A DNA stretch of 64,000 nucleotides from an uncultured Planctomycetota bacterium (GCA_900317365.1 ONGM01000058.1:1-64000); one strand, 5' to 3'. Shown: positions 1 to 9,802, counted from the stretch's first letter. Numbers and translations are program-made. Notes: generated by a model from the sequence alone, not told the origin.

Positions 1-94
1 AAAGCGGGAAGAGGAGATTGAATTGACCCCGGAACAAGAGGAGCTCATTCAATATGCAAACGAACACGGTCTCAATTGGGACATGATTGACTAA
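1..94 (+). CDS. C-terminal fragment of an unidentified protein
   Basis: The window opens inside a reading frame that ends with TAA at 92-94. About 30 residues are visible; they are acidic at first (KREEEIELTPEQEEL) and end in NWDMID. The fragment is too short to assign to a family. It could be the tail of any cytosolic protein; the Glu-rich character is the only visible property. Confidence 0.5.
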   Translation, partial: KREEEIELTPEQEELIQYANEHGLNWDMID

Positions 95-876
95 CGCCCC
101 TATTTTAACGAACGAGTCTACGGCGAGAAGAAGAGGCGGAGGCGTTATGAAGGCGGGCGTAAGAACGTACGAGTCGTGCCCGGAAAGCTACGGCGACGGG
201 CGCGTTTATCGTCGCAACGCAAAGGAGGCGACTCTTTACGACGCCTTGCCCGGTCTGTCGCGGACTCGAAAAAGAACGCGTGAAAACGGAGTTGAAACTC
301 ACTGGAGTCCTGAACGGCGGCGACGGTTGCGAAATCGAGCCAACCCTCGAAATCGCCGACTAGGCGTTCAATTTGAAGCGCCGACTTATCGCCAATTGCA
401 AACGAGTCGACGAGTTTGAACCCTCTTTGAGCGCAATTATCAAATCGGGATCGACCTGCAACGTCGGTTCGTCTTCTGTCAAAAAGAATTGCAGGAATCG
501 CCATTAGAACCGTCGCTGATGGAATTGGGGGCTGCTGATCGTGTTGGTTTGCTTGACAATCTTATCGTTTGGGTTATCCTTATCGTGAAATCGTTAGTTG
601 GGGCGTTACGCTCAGTAAAAGTTTTGCGGCGAAAGCTGCAGAAAACGCTCTTTCGGGACTTCGTACGGTAAAAAGTGGGGCGTACGCATCGGACGAACTC
701 ATGCTCTACCCCTACGTCTCGCTAAAATGCAACCACATTTGCAACCGCGCCGCGTTTTACTCGTAAATTAGCGCGGTTCAAGATTACGGTACATATTAAG
801 CGGTAAGCTCGCGCTGAGCGTTATTCCTTTTTTGCGTTAACCCTCGAATTAGGCGTCGGTCGCCTTTTGCAGAAAG
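95..876. other. gene-poor stretch, possibly a decayed gene
   Basis: No convincing gene was found in these 782 bases. All three forward frames and the reverse frames give only short, arginine-rich or frame-broken translations with no recognisable motif. A good ribosome-binding sequence (GGAGGCGTT just before the ATG at 147) precedes a 90-residue frame, but that product looks non-biological. A second short frame ending at 766 has more ordinary composition. The stretch may be a decayed gene whose frame shifts several times, or plain intergenic DNA. Confidence 0.4.
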
Positions 877-1818
877 ATGGCGTGGATTGTAATCGTTGTC
901 GCTTCGTTAGCTCTCATCAAGCCGGAGACGTGCCTTTGGATTCCTTTATCCTCGGTGAACTATCTCCTCATGATCATCATGTTCGGAATGGGGCTGACGC
1001 TAAACATTAAAGATTTCGTCGCCATATTCAGGCGTCCGAAAGACGTTCTCATCGGTAGCGCGGCGCAGTTCGTCATTATGCCGAGTCTTGCCTATCTTTT
1101 GGGTCGAGGACTCAATCTAAACGAGGAATTGCTCACAGGCGTCGTTTTAGTCGGGGCATGTCCCGGCGGAACGGCGAGCAACGTCATCACGTATTTAAGT
1201 AAAGGCGACGTCGCGCTATCCGTCGGCATGACAAGCGTGAACACGTTTCTTGCGCCGATCGTAACGCCTTTCATCGTGTGGGCGACGCTTCGCGCGTCCG
1301 TTCCCGTCGACGTTACGAGTATGTTTTTATCGATCCTTCAAGTCGTCGTCACGCCGATCGCCACAGGATTGTTAATCAATCGATACTGGAGCCGATACAC
1401 GACCAAAATCACGAAAGCGCTCCCGGTCGTTTCGATAATCGCGATCGCATTGACCGTCGCAACAGTCGTGGCGCACAACGCGAGTCAGATCCTCGCCGCG
1501 TATTGGACGGTCTTTGGCGTCGTAATTCTTCACAACCTTCTCGGTTGTCTCGCAGGGTACCTTTTAGGTCTAATCCTTGGACTCCCGCTTGCCAAGCGCA
1601 AGGCGCTCTCCATCGAGGTCGGCATGCAGAACTCCGGGCTTGCGACGTCTCTCGCGACGACGTCGTTCCCGAATTATGCGATGGCGACCGTTCCAGGCGC
1701 GATCTTCTCGGTATGGCACAACATTTCCGGGGCAATTCTGGCGCATTTTTTTAGCAAATACGAAGAGTCGACGTCGGAATCAGTTGAAACGGAAAACAAA
1801 GAGAGTACGAACGCGTAG
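877..1818 (+). CDS. BASS-family (bile acid:sodium symporter-like) membrane transporter
   Basis: This 313-residue protein is almost entirely hydrophobic helices. The segment MFGMGLTLNIKDF near residue 37 and GACPGGTASNVITYLSKGD near residue 94 are hallmarks of the BASS family, which moves organic anions or vitamin precursors (bile acids, pantothenate, pyruvate) across the inner membrane with sodium. GMQNSGLATSLA near residue 250 is the second conserved motif of the inverted repeat. The N-terminus is slightly shorter than usual and a TAG lies eight codons upstream, so the ATG at 877 is the first possible ATG; its ribosome-binding site is weak (AGAAAG). The tail after the last helix is rich in Glu and Ser. 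The substrate cannot be told from sequence. Confidence 0.88.
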   Translation: MAWIVIVVASLALIKPETCLWIPLSSVNYLLMIIMFGMGLTLNIKDFVAIFRRPKDVLIGSAAQFVIMPSLAYLLGRGLNLNEELLTGVVLVGACPGGTASNVITYLSKGDVALSVGMTSVNTFLAPIVTPFIVWATLRASVPVDVTSMFLSILQVVVTPIATGLLINRYWSRYTTKITKALPVVSIIAIALTVATVVAHNASQILAAYWTVFGVVILHNLLGCLAGYLLGLILGLPLAKRKALSIEVGMQNSGLATSLATTSFPNYAMATVPGAIFSVWHNISGAILAHFFSKYEESTSESVETENKESTNA

Positions 1819-1888
1819 CGCGCTTCCTACGCTAGTCCCGTTTTGCGAAGCTCAGACGTGAAAGCTCAATCAAGTGGCTCAGTCGGAA

Positions 1889-1926
1889 GACGCGGCGATA
1901 AAAATCGGCGATGATCTCGCCGCGTC
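1889..1926 (-). terminator. strong hairpin between convergent genes
   Basis: A 10-bp perfect inverted repeat, GACGCGGCGA (1889-1898) and TCGCCGCGTC (1917-1926), lies between the convergent transporter and UvrA-half genes. No T-run follows on either strand, so a classical intrinsic terminator is not proven; its position right after the minus-strand gene suggests a 3'-end structure. Confidence 0.4.
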
Positions 1927-1934
1927 GCAAAACG

Positions 1935-4523
1935 CTACACGAGAATACGCGAGGCGTCGCGCGCCGTTTTCGCGAGCGCTTTCAACGCTTCGCGATTCAA
2001 CGCGGTTTCGCCGCCGTAAATGAGATTGATCGATTCGACTTCGGGACTCGCCTCGTCTACGCTTGAGTTAAGTCCCGTCGCGGCGATGAGTTCGCTGTAA
2101 TCGCCGCCTTTGGGAACGTCGAGTTGTATGCGAATAAAGGCGGCGTTTTTCGTGTATACCCGCGCCCATGGAACGTTCGTCGGCGTTAGAAAATCGACGA
2201 CGATTTTTTTCTTCCAGAAGACTTTATCGGCGCCGTTGACGTCTTCAAACAAGTCAAGAATATCGCGCAAAACGTCGAGGGACCAATTTGATCCGATCGC
2301 ACCGCCGAACGCGCCGCTCGGCGAAAGATGCCAGTCGCGTCCCTGAGTAATCCACGGCGTTAAATCGACTTCGTCCCGGCGCTCTTCGTCAACGTTTTCG
2401 CTAAACGATTTCATCGCCGTCTCAAAAAAGTTCCAGAACGCCGGCGTGTCGATCTCTTGAAATGAAAATACTTTCAACTCGATCTCTTGCCATCCGCCGA
2501 TAACGTCGACGCGCACGCGCGGCTTGATGCCGTAAAGCGGGACTTCGTTGACTTCGCTCAGGGGCCGGAGCGCGAGCTCTTTCGGCAATTTATCTTTATC
2601 AAACGCGTTCCTGGCGGCGCGAAAGCGCAATTTTAGAAGCCATTCGTCGTTGGTTACCGCGCGCATAAACCAAGCGCCGGTTCGGACGTCGCGCGCTTCC
2701 GCCGTAACGCGATCGTCCCAATTCATTTCGACGTTTTCCATATTCTCGTCAATTTTGTCGGCGAGCGAGCTTAGAATTTCCGGGTCCCATCGACACGCGA
2801 CGCCGACGCGCGGGGTTCTAAGCTCCAAATGCCATCGACGCCCGTCGATCTCCCAAATCGGTTCGGAGGAGTCGCCCAAAGTCGATTCCATTTCTTCCGC
2901 AGCTTGCTCTTCCGTCATGATTTCCGTGACGTACGCGTCGACGTCGAGCGGTTTGCGCTCGTAAAAGACGCCGCGTTTAAACGCGTCGAAGAGCGCTTCG
3001 CCGGTGTAACTTCGCGGCGTCGAGCGACGCAACTCCTCTGAAGACTCACGTTTCGCAACGTACTCTAAAAGACCTTCCGGAACGCCGGCATAAACGATCC
3101 TCCCGCCGTCTTTTCCTGCGTCGGGACCAACGTCGACGATCCAGTCGGCGCACTTGATCACGTCGAGATTGTGTTCCACGACGACGACCGTGTTCCCTAA
3201 ATCGACGAGTTTCTGCAAGACGTCCAATAACTTGCGAACGTCGGAAAAATGCAGTCCGGTCGTCGGTTCGTCTAAAACGTACAACGCGTTTCCGAATTCG
3301 AGTCTCGAAAGCTCCGTCGCCAATTTCACGCGTTGCGCTTCCCCGCCGGAGAGCGTCGTCGACGATTGACCGAGCGGCAAGTAGTCGAGTCCTACGTCGC
3401 ACAACGTCTGAATATAGCGTTTTATTCTAGGAACGTCGGAAAAGAATTCCAACGCGTCGCCGCACGTCGTTTCCAGAACGTCCGCAATCGTCTTGCCGCG
3501 ATAGCGGACCGAGAGCGTCTGAGAATTGTAACGTTTCCCATTGCACTCGTCGCACGTTACCCAGACGTCCGCAAGAAATTGCATCTCGATCTTAATTTGA
3601 CCTGCGCCCTGACATTTCTCGCAACGACCGCCGGGAACGTTGAAACTAAAACGCCGCGCGTGAAAACCGAGCGCGCGCGCTTCTTGAGTCTGCGCAAAAA
3701 GCTCGCGAATCCATTCGAAAACGCCGGTGTACGTCGCGGGATTCGACGTCGGAGTCTGACCGATCGGAGATTGATCGACCTTGGTTATCTTTTTAATCGA
3801 GTCCCAGCCGACGACGCCGTCGCATACGGAAGAAGAGACTCGACTGGAATTCTGTAACTTTTGGAGCGAGTCGTAAAGCGCGTCTTCGACCAACGAACTT
3901 TTACCGCTACCGCTGACTCCCGTTACCACCGTGAACGCGCCGAGCGGAAAAGGTACGTCGATCGATTGCAAATTATTTTTCCGCGCGCCTTTTAAGATCA
4001 TCCAGCCGCGATCCGAATGCGGCAAGGTTCCGGAATACGCTTTTTCCGCCGGAGTCGGCGCGCGTCGAGCCGCTTCTTCGCGCTTCGCTTGACGCTCGCG
4101 CTCTTCCTGTGAAACGGGAACCTTCGCGATCTTGTCAAGAATATCGGCGAGCGCTGTCTCGCGCGCGGAAACCGTATGCTCTTTAGTCTTTTCCGTCCCT
4201 TTTGACTTTTCTAGCTTTTCTGTCTTCTTAGTCTTTTCGACCTTTTTCGCGGTCTTTTTCGGACTCGCGGTCGCACGCTTCGACGTCGGTTTGGCGGTCG
4301 ACGCGCGCGACGGTTCTTTCGTTTCCTCAGAAGAACTCTTTCTCACTCGCGCTTTCTTCGTTTTCGCGACTTCGACGACGGTTTCTTCTTGTCCTTCTTT
4401 TTTCTTGACGGATCGTCGTTTGTGCTCTTTGGGCTGATTTGAAGGCGCAAGTTTCTTCTCGACGTCGGCGACGCCGTCGTGTTCCTCGCTTAGAAGAGAA
4501 GGCTTCTTTTCCGTTTTCTTCAT
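1935..4523 (-). CDS. UvrA-like C-terminal half with Lys-rich tail and novel C-terminal region
   Basis: This protein of about 862 residues carries one complete UvrA C-terminal ATPase half: Walker A GVSGSGKSS near residue 202, a C-x2-C...C-x2-C zinc module (RCEKCQGAG, then CDECNGKRYN) near 301-330, signature LSGGEAQR near 391 and Walker B with LYVLDEPTTGLHF near 414. Residues 1-160 form a Lys/Glu/Ser/Thr-rich, probably disordered tail. After the ATPase half (about residue 480) come some 380 residues not found in standard UvrA; they contain two similar starts, EIDGRRWHLE and ITQGRDWHLS, suggesting an internal duplication. It lies 103 bp downstream of, and reads with, the three-half UvrA gene, and supplies the missing fourth half. 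The ATG at 4523 was preferred to the upstream GTG because TTAGGTG precedes it at good distance. Confidence 0.8.
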   Translation of the reverse strand: MKKTEKKPSLLSEEHDGVADVEKKLAPSNQPKEHKRRSVKKKEGQEETVVEVAKTKKARVRKSSSEETKEPSRASTAKPTSKRATASPKKTAKKVEKTKKTEKLEKSKGTEKTKEHTVSARETALADILDKIAKVPVSQEERERQAKREEAARRAPTPAEKAYSGTLPHSDRGWMILKGARKNNLQSIDVPFPLGAFTVVTGVSGSGKSSLVEDALYDSLQKLQNSSRVSSSVCDGVVGWDSIKKITKVDQSPIGQTPTSNPATYTGVFEWIRELFAQTQEARALGFHARRFSFNVPGGRCEKCQGAGQIKIEMQFLADVWVTCDECNGKRYNSQTLSVRYRGKTIADVLETTCGDALEFFSDVPRIKRYIQTLCDVGLDYLPLGQSSTTLSGGEAQRVKLATELSRLEFGNALYVLDEPTTGLHFSDVRKLLDVLQKLVDLGNTVVVVEHNLDVIKCADWIVDVGPDAGKDGGRIVYAGVPEGLLEYVAKRESSEELRRSTPRSYTGEALFDAFKRGVFYERKPLDVDAYVTEIMTEEQAAEEMESTLGDSSEPIWEIDGRRWHLELRTPRVGVACRWDPEILSSLADKIDENMENVEMNWDDRVTAEARDVRTGAWFMRAVTNDEWLLKLRFRAARNAFDKDKLPKELALRPLSEVNEVPLYGIKPRVRVDVIGGWQEIELKVFSFQEIDTPAFWNFFETAMKSFSENVDEERRDEVDLTPWITQGRDWHLSPSGAFGGAIGSNWSLDVLRDILDLFEDVNGADKVFWKKKIVVDFLTPTNVPWARVYTKNAAFIRIQLDVPKGGDYSELIAATGLNSSVDEASPEVESINLIYGGETALNREALKALAKTARDASRILV

Positions 4524-4626
4524 CAAATGCACCTAACGAGCGGTTCCTAAAACCACAACCAACGCGCCAAAATCCAAAGCGGCGCTATGTTCGAGCGTGT
4601 CATTGTAACGACGCGGCGTTACGTTT

Positions 4627-7600
4627 TCAAGGCTTGATACGCCGATTCACCGGAATCGGAATCGACGCTTTCCCGGAAAGGTATGGCCCGGTAACGGATT
4701 GTTCGTTCTTTTTAATTTCTTCAACGGTACCGGACGCAACGATTAAACCGCCTTGCGACCCGGCTTTCGGTCCGAAGTCGATCACATTGTCGGCGCTTTC
4801 GATGACCTCCTGATCATGCTCCACAACGAGAAGCGTATTGCCAAGATCGCGGAGTTTCTTCATAGCGTCGATAAGTCGACTATTGTCGCGCGGATGCAGT
4901 CCGATCGTCGGCTCGTCGAGAACGTAAAGCGCGCCGACGAGACCGCCGCCGAGCTGCGACGCAAGTCGAATGCGTTGCGCTTCCCCGCCGGAAAGCGTCG
5001 ACGCCGATCGCAAGAGCGTAAGGTACTCCAAACCGACGTCGACGAGAAAATTCAAACGAGTCAGGATCTCGTGAATTAAGTCGCCGGCGACCGTTTTCTC
5101 TAACGGCGTCGGTTGAAGCTCGGCAAAAATGCGAGCAAGCTCGCCGAGCGGCGTGCGCGAGATCTGATCCAAAGTCATGTCGTGGAAGCGCACCGCCGCC
5201 GCGTCGTCTCGTATCCGACTTCCCATGCAGCACGAACATTCGCTCTCTTCCATCTGAAATTCAAATTGCGCGCGATAATATGGGGACGATTTCACCGCTT
5301 CGTCGATCGCCGGAAAGAGTCCTTTATACTGAAAACTATAAAGAACGCGACCGCCGGGTTCGTCGGACGCCAAATACTCCATGGAACCGAGGGCTCGTTC
5401 CGCAGGAGTCTTGGCGGTTCGAGCAACTTCAAAATCGCGTTCGAGAACGTCGAACCAGCGATCCCCGGAGCCGTTGAGTAGCGCGCGTCTAAAGCGTCCG
5501 TCTAATCGTTCGAAAGGCGTGTCGAGTGGAACCTGTAAACCGCGCGAAAGCGCTCTCAACGCGGCGACGGCGTCCGGAGAGTCAAAATCTTGCCATTGCG
5601 ACAACGCGCCTTCCGCAAGGGACAACTTCGGATCGACGACGACGCTCTTGAGACTGGAACCCCACTGCACGCCGCGTCCTTCGCACGCTGGACAGCGGCC
5701 GAGCGGACTATTAAACGAAAAATGAAGCGGCGACAATTTTTGAAACGCGCGACCGCACTTTTCACACGAAAAATGCTGGCTCATGACGATCGTTTCCCAA
5801 TCTTTTTCGGGTCGCTTGTCGTCTCGAATCACGACGCGAATCTCGCCGGCTCCCCATTCGAGCGCCGTCGCAACGCTACTCGAGACGCGACTGCGCTGCT
5901 CGCCGATCTGCTTCGGATCCGCATAACGGCGAACGACGAGTCGATCGACGACGACTTCGGGATTGATCGCTCGAAGAGGGTCCCATTCAGGCGCTTCGTC
6001 GAGCATAAAGGACTCGCCGTTGATTCGCGCGCGAGTAAAACCTTGCATTCGCAGACGTTCCCAGGGATTGTCGTTCGCGTCGTTGCGATCTATGGAAATC
6101 GGCGCCAAAATCATCAAGGAACAGTCCTTCTCGTTTCCGAGCAAGAGAACGCTCCCGACGATCTCGTCGATCGATCGCGCTCCAACCGGTATATTGCACG
6201 TCGGACAGTATTGGACTCCCAAACGCGCAAAAAGAACGCGAAGGAAATCGAGAATTTCCGTCGACGTTCCGACCGTCGAATGGGAAGAGCGATTCGACGT
6301 CTTCTGCGTAATCGCGATCGAAGGCGGAACGCCAACGACTTGATCGACGTCCGGCTTATTCATTTGCCCAAGGAATTGGCGCGCGTAATTCGATAGGCTT
6401 TCAATATACCGACGTCTTCCTTCCGAATACGCGACGTCGATAGCGAAGGAGGATTTACCGCTTCCGCTTGGTCCGCAACATACGGTCAACTGATTGCGCG
6501 GCACGTCGACGGAGACGTTCTGCAAGTTGTGCTCGCGCGCGCCTCGAATCATGATCGGGCTTTCTGCGGCAAGGTCGGCGGGCGTTTCCGAGTCGTCCTC
6601 TACGACTTGATCCGCGAGTTTCTTCACCAGGAGCGCGCGATCGCGAGAAAGGTACTCCTTCAAGGAGCGCCCGGTGTGCGAATTGGGATTCTCGGCGACG
6701 TCTTCCGGTCGACCTTCGGCGACGATTCGACCGCCGTTTTCGCCGCCTTCCGGTCCGACGTCTATGATCCAATCCGCCATCTTAACAACGTCGAGGTTGT
6801 GCTCGACGATGACAACGGTGTTGCCCGCGTCGGCGAAACTCTGTAAGACGTTCAGCAACAACTTCGTATCGGCAAAATGCAGCCCCGTGGTCGGCTCGTC
6901 AAGCACGTACAAGGAGCGACCGTCGCTCTTCTTGACCAGTTCCTTCGCGAGTTTAATGCGCTGCGCTTCCCCGCCGGAAAGGGTTGGGGACGGCTGGCCT
7001 AACTTCATGTAACCGAGCCCGACGTCGTACAACGTCTGTAATTTCTCGCGGATTTTGGGAATGTTTTCAAAGCGTTTAAGCGCCGTTTCAACGTCGAGAT
7101 CAAGCGTTTGGTCGATAGACAGTCCCTTGTATTTGATCGCGGTCGTCTCTTGATTAAAACGTCTGCCGTTGCATACGGGACAAGTCGTCCAGACGTCAGG
7201 CAAGAAGTCCATTTCCACCTTAACCGCGCCGTTTCCCTGGCAATTCTCGCAACGACCGCCGGGAACGTTGAAGCTAAAACGACCCGGCGTGAACCCTTTC
7301 GCGCGCGCGTCCGGCGTCTCGGAATAGAGCTTGCGGATATCGTCAAAGAGTTTAACGTAAGTCGCCGGATTCGAACGCGGCGTGCGACCGATCGGCGATT
7401 GATCGATCGAAATGAGCTTCTTTAAATATTGAACGCCCTCAATGGAGTCGTGCTCGCCGGGAATCCCCGTCGCGCCGTTCAACGCGTTTGCGAGCGCCAC
7501 GCGTAAAATTTCGTCGACTATTGAACTTTTACCGCTTCCGCTGACGCCAGTGAAGCAAACGATCCCGCCGAGCGGAATATGAACGTCGATATTCTTTAAA

Positions 7601-9627
7601 TTATTATGCCGCGCCCCGCGAATAACCAGTTCGCGACCGTCGAAAGCGCGACGTTGCGTCGGAACGGGAATCGTCTCGTCCCCTGCGATATATTGGGCGG
7701 TTAAACTGTCCCGGCGTTGTTTCGTAACGACGTCGGGAACGGAGCCGGAAGCGACGACGCGGCCGCCACGAACGCCGGGCCCGGGGCCAAAATCGACGAG
7801 ATAATCCGACGCAAGCATCGTGTCTTCGTCGTGTTCGACGACCACCACGGTGTTGCCAAGATCACGAAGTCTCTTTAACGTGTCGATGAGCCGATCGTTG
7901 TCGCGCGGATGAAGTCCGATCGACGGCTCGTCGAGAACGTATAAGGCGCCGACAAGACCGCCGCCAAGTTGCCCGGCAAGTCGAATGCGTTGCATTTCGC
8001 CGCCCGACAACGTCGGCGCCGAACGCCCGAGTGATAAATAGTCGAGACCGACGTCGAGAAGAAACTGAAGTCTCGTGCGGATTTCCTTAACGATTTCGCG
8101 CGAAATTAAAGCGCCGGACGGAGAAAGATCCAGCTCGTCGAAAAACGCCAAAACGTGCGGAATCGTTAAATCGCAAAGCTCGGATATGGAATACGACTTC
8201 TTGTCCGCAAAGCGCCTCGCGGTGGAGCGAGTGTCGATTCTGACCGAGCGCGCTTGCGCGTTCAATCGAGAACCGCCGCATTGCGGACACGTCATATCCC
8301 TCATGAACGTTTCCATTTTTTCGAGACGCGGACGGTTCGTCGACGTCTCGTACTCTTTGAGCATACAGGGAATGACGCCGGGGAAATCCCTCTTCCAACG
8401 AAACGGCTCGACGCCTTTCGTCGATTTGGAGTCTCTCTGCAAAACGCACGTGATTTTTTCGTCAATTCCCCAGAGCAAACGCTCTTTAGCGCGCGGATCC
8501 AGCTCCTCCCAAGCCGTCTCCAAAATCGCTTCGGGATCGAGCGAATACGTCTCCGCGATTTTTCGCGCGGCGCCGACGTACACGGCGCGCGCCATCTCGC
8601 CGAGTTCCGACCATTTGCCGATCGGAAGAATGCAACCTTGCTGAAACGATTTCGTCGTGTCCGGTATAAAAAGCGCGGGATCAAAAGTATGCACCCACCC
8701 CATGCCTTGACACGCGCCGCACATGCCCTGGCTATTGTTAAAGCTAAACATACGCGGGGTCGGACGTTCAAAGCTCAGACCGCATTTCGAACAGGCGTAA
8801 TCGGAGCTAAAATAGAGTTCGTCGCAAGACGCGGTTTGCGAATTGCCGTCGACGCCGAACTCGGAAGCGGCAAATTCTTCGGCGAGCGCGCTGAAATCGT
8901 CGTTGCCGCCGTCGTGTTCGACGAGCGCGACGACGCGTCCCTTGCCAATCTGCAACGCCGCGTCAAGCGCCGACGTCAACTTGGAATACGATCCGTCGCA
9001 ACGAACGAAACGATCAACGACGACGTCGATCGAATGGCGCGCGTTTCTATCGAGAGCAAGCTCTTCGTCGACCGACGCCATGCGACCGTCGATCCGTACG
9101 CGACGATAACCCTTTCGACGCAACGACGCAAAGACCTCGACGGAACGCCCGCGCTGATTTCGCGTAATCGGCGCCAAAATCGTCACGACGGATCCGTCTG
9201 GAATGAGAAGCAAACGCTCTAAAATCTGCGAGCGCGACTGCGCCGAAATCTTGTCCCCGCACTTCGGACAGTACCCGGTTCCTACGCGCGCGTAAAGAAG
9301 TCGAAGATAATCCGAAATCTCCGTTACGGTTCCGACCGTAGAACGCGAATTTGACCCCGCCGTCTTTTGTGAAATCGAGATCGACGGACTCAATCCGGTG
9401 ATTTGGTCGACCGACGGCTTCGGCGCTTGATTCAGAAATTGCCGCGCATAACTCGATAACGTCTCGACGTAGCGTCGTTGACCCTCCGCGTACAACGTGT
9501 CGAACGCCAAAGAACTCTTGCCGCTGCCGCTGACCCCGGAAAAGCAAATAAGTCGCGATCCCGGAAGCGTCAAATCAACGTTGTTCAGATTATGTTCGCG
9601 AGCGCCGCGAATTACAATTTGAGACAT
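4627..9627 (-). CDS. uvrA: UvrA with three ATPase halves (UvrA plus an extra N-half)
   Basis: UvrA is the damage-sensing ATPase of nucleotide excision repair and is normally about 950 residues with two ABC halves. This protein has 1666 residues and three halves. Half 1 (about 1-650): Walker A at 31-39, zinc module YACSKCG/CGACQGMG, signature LSGGEMQRIRLAGQ. Half 2 (about 660-1010): Walker A near 694, zinc module RCENCQGNG/CPVCNGRRFN, signature LSGGEAQRIKLA. Half 3 (about 1030-1666): Walker A GPSGSGKSS near 1054, zinc module FSCEKCG/CPACEGRG, signature LSGGEAQRIRLA. It ends naturally after an IPIPVNRRIKP tail, as an N-half would. All Walker, signature and zinc residues look intact. The fourth half is the next gene on the same strand. 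Fused double UvrA proteins are, to my knowledge, known in Planctomycetes; the split between halves 3 and 4 is the odd feature. Confidence 0.92.
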   Translation of the reverse strand: MSQIVIRGAREHNLNNVDLTLPGSRLICFSGVSGSGKSSLAFDTLYAEGQRRYVETLSSYARQFLNQAPKPSVDQITGLSPSISISQKTAGSNSRSTVGTVTEISDYLRLLYARVGTGYCPKCGDKISAQSRSQILERLLLIPDGSVVTILAPITRNQRGRSVEVFASLRRKGYRRVRIDGRMASVDEELALDRNARHSIDVVVDRFVRCDGSYSKLTSALDAALQIGKGRVVALVEHDGGNDDFSALAEEFAASEFGVDGNSQTASCDELYFSSDYACSKCGLSFERPTPRMFSFNNSQGMCGACQGMGWVHTFDPALFIPDTTKSFQQGCILPIGKWSELGEMARAVYVGAARKIAETYSLDPEAILETAWEELDPRAKERLLWGIDEKITCVLQRDSKSTKGVEPFRWKRDFPGVIPCMLKEYETSTNRPRLEKMETFMRDMTCPQCGGSRLNAQARSVRIDTRSTARRFADKKSYSISELCDLTIPHVLAFFDELDLSPSGALISREIVKEIRTRLQFLLDVGLDYLSLGRSAPTLSGGEMQRIRLAGQLGGGLVGALYVLDEPSIGLHPRDNDRLIDTLKRLRDLGNTVVVVEHDEDTMLASDYLVDFGPGPGVRGGRVVASGSVPDVVTKQRRDSLTAQYIAGDETIPVPTQRRAFDGRELVIRGARHNNLKNIDVHIPLGGIVCFTGVSGSGKSSIVDEILRVALANALNGATGIPGEHDSIEGVQYLKKLISIDQSPIGRTPRSNPATYVKLFDDIRKLYSETPDARAKGFTPGRFSFNVPGGRCENCQGNGAVKVEMDFLPDVWTTCPVCNGRRFNQETTAIKYKGLSIDQTLDLDVETALKRFENIPKIREKLQTLYDVGLGYMKLGQPSPTLSGGEAQRIKLAKELVKKSDGRSLYVLDEPTTGLHFADTKLLLNVLQSFADAGNTVVIVEHNLDVVKMADWIIDVGPEGGENGGRIVAEGRPEDVAENPNSHTGRSLKEYLSRDRALLVKKLADQVVEDDSETPADLAAESPIMIRGAREHNLQNVSVDVPRNQLTVCCGPSGSGKSSFAIDVAYSEGRRRYIESLSNYARQFLGQMNKPDVDQVVGVPPSIAITQKTSNRSSHSTVGTSTEILDFLRVLFARLGVQYCPTCNIPVGARSIDEIVGSVLLLGNEKDCSLMILAPISIDRNDANDNPWERLRMQGFTRARINGESFMLDEAPEWDPLRAINPEVVVDRLVVRRYADPKQIGEQRSRVSSSVATALEWGAGEIRVVIRDDKRPEKDWETIVMSQHFSCEKCGRAFQKLSPLHFSFNSPLGRCPACEGRGVQWGSSLKSVVVDPKLSLAEGALSQWQDFDSPDAVAALRALSRGLQVPLDTPFERLDGRFRRALLNGSGDRWFDVLERDFEVARTAKTPAERALGSMEYLASDEPGGRVLYSFQYKGLFPAIDEAVKSSPYYRAQFEFQMEESECSCCMGSRIRDDAAAVRFHDMTLDQISRTPLGELARIFAELQPTPLEKTVAGDLIHEILTRLNFLVDVGLEYLTLLRSASTLSGGEAQRIRLASQLGGGLVGALYVLDEPTIGLHPRDNSRLIDAMKKLRDLGNTLLVVEHDQEVIESADNVIDFGPKAGSQGGLIVASGTVEEIKKNEQSVTGPYLSGKASIPIPVNRRIKP

Positions 9628-9650
9628 TGAGCGCCCTATGAAACCAGTGC

Positions 9651-9679
9651 TCTATAACGAGTCGGAACGTCGACCGCAA
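9651..9679 (-). promoter_or_regulatory. promoter of the uvrA pair
   Basis: On the minus strand a -35 TTGCGG (9674-9679) and a -10 TATAGA (9651-9656) are separated by exactly 17 bp. The predicted transcript starts near 9644, about 17 nt before the uvrA ATG at 9627. Confidence 0.6.
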
Positions 9680-9753
9680 CTCGGTCGACGTCTCCGCGTC
9701 GACGATTGCAAACTTGAAATTCAGGTCGTCGAAACGCCGAACTTCACAGCATA

Positions 9754-9790
9754 ATGAAAACGAGTCCGAACGCGCCGCGCGACGGACTCG
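9754..9790 (-). terminator. intrinsic terminator after dapL
   Basis: An 8-bp stem, CGAGTCCG (9761-9768) and CGGACTCG (9783-9790), is followed on the minus strand by TTTTCATT. It lies about 10 bases after the dapL stop codon. Confidence 0.7.
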
Positions 9791-9802
9791 CTTTCGCGTG
9801 GG

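Noticed and set aside
4524-4626. A frameshift breaking one fused double UvrA.
   Set aside because: The upstream protein ends naturally, about 100 bases separate the genes, and the downstream one has its own start, ribosome-binding site and long unique tail.
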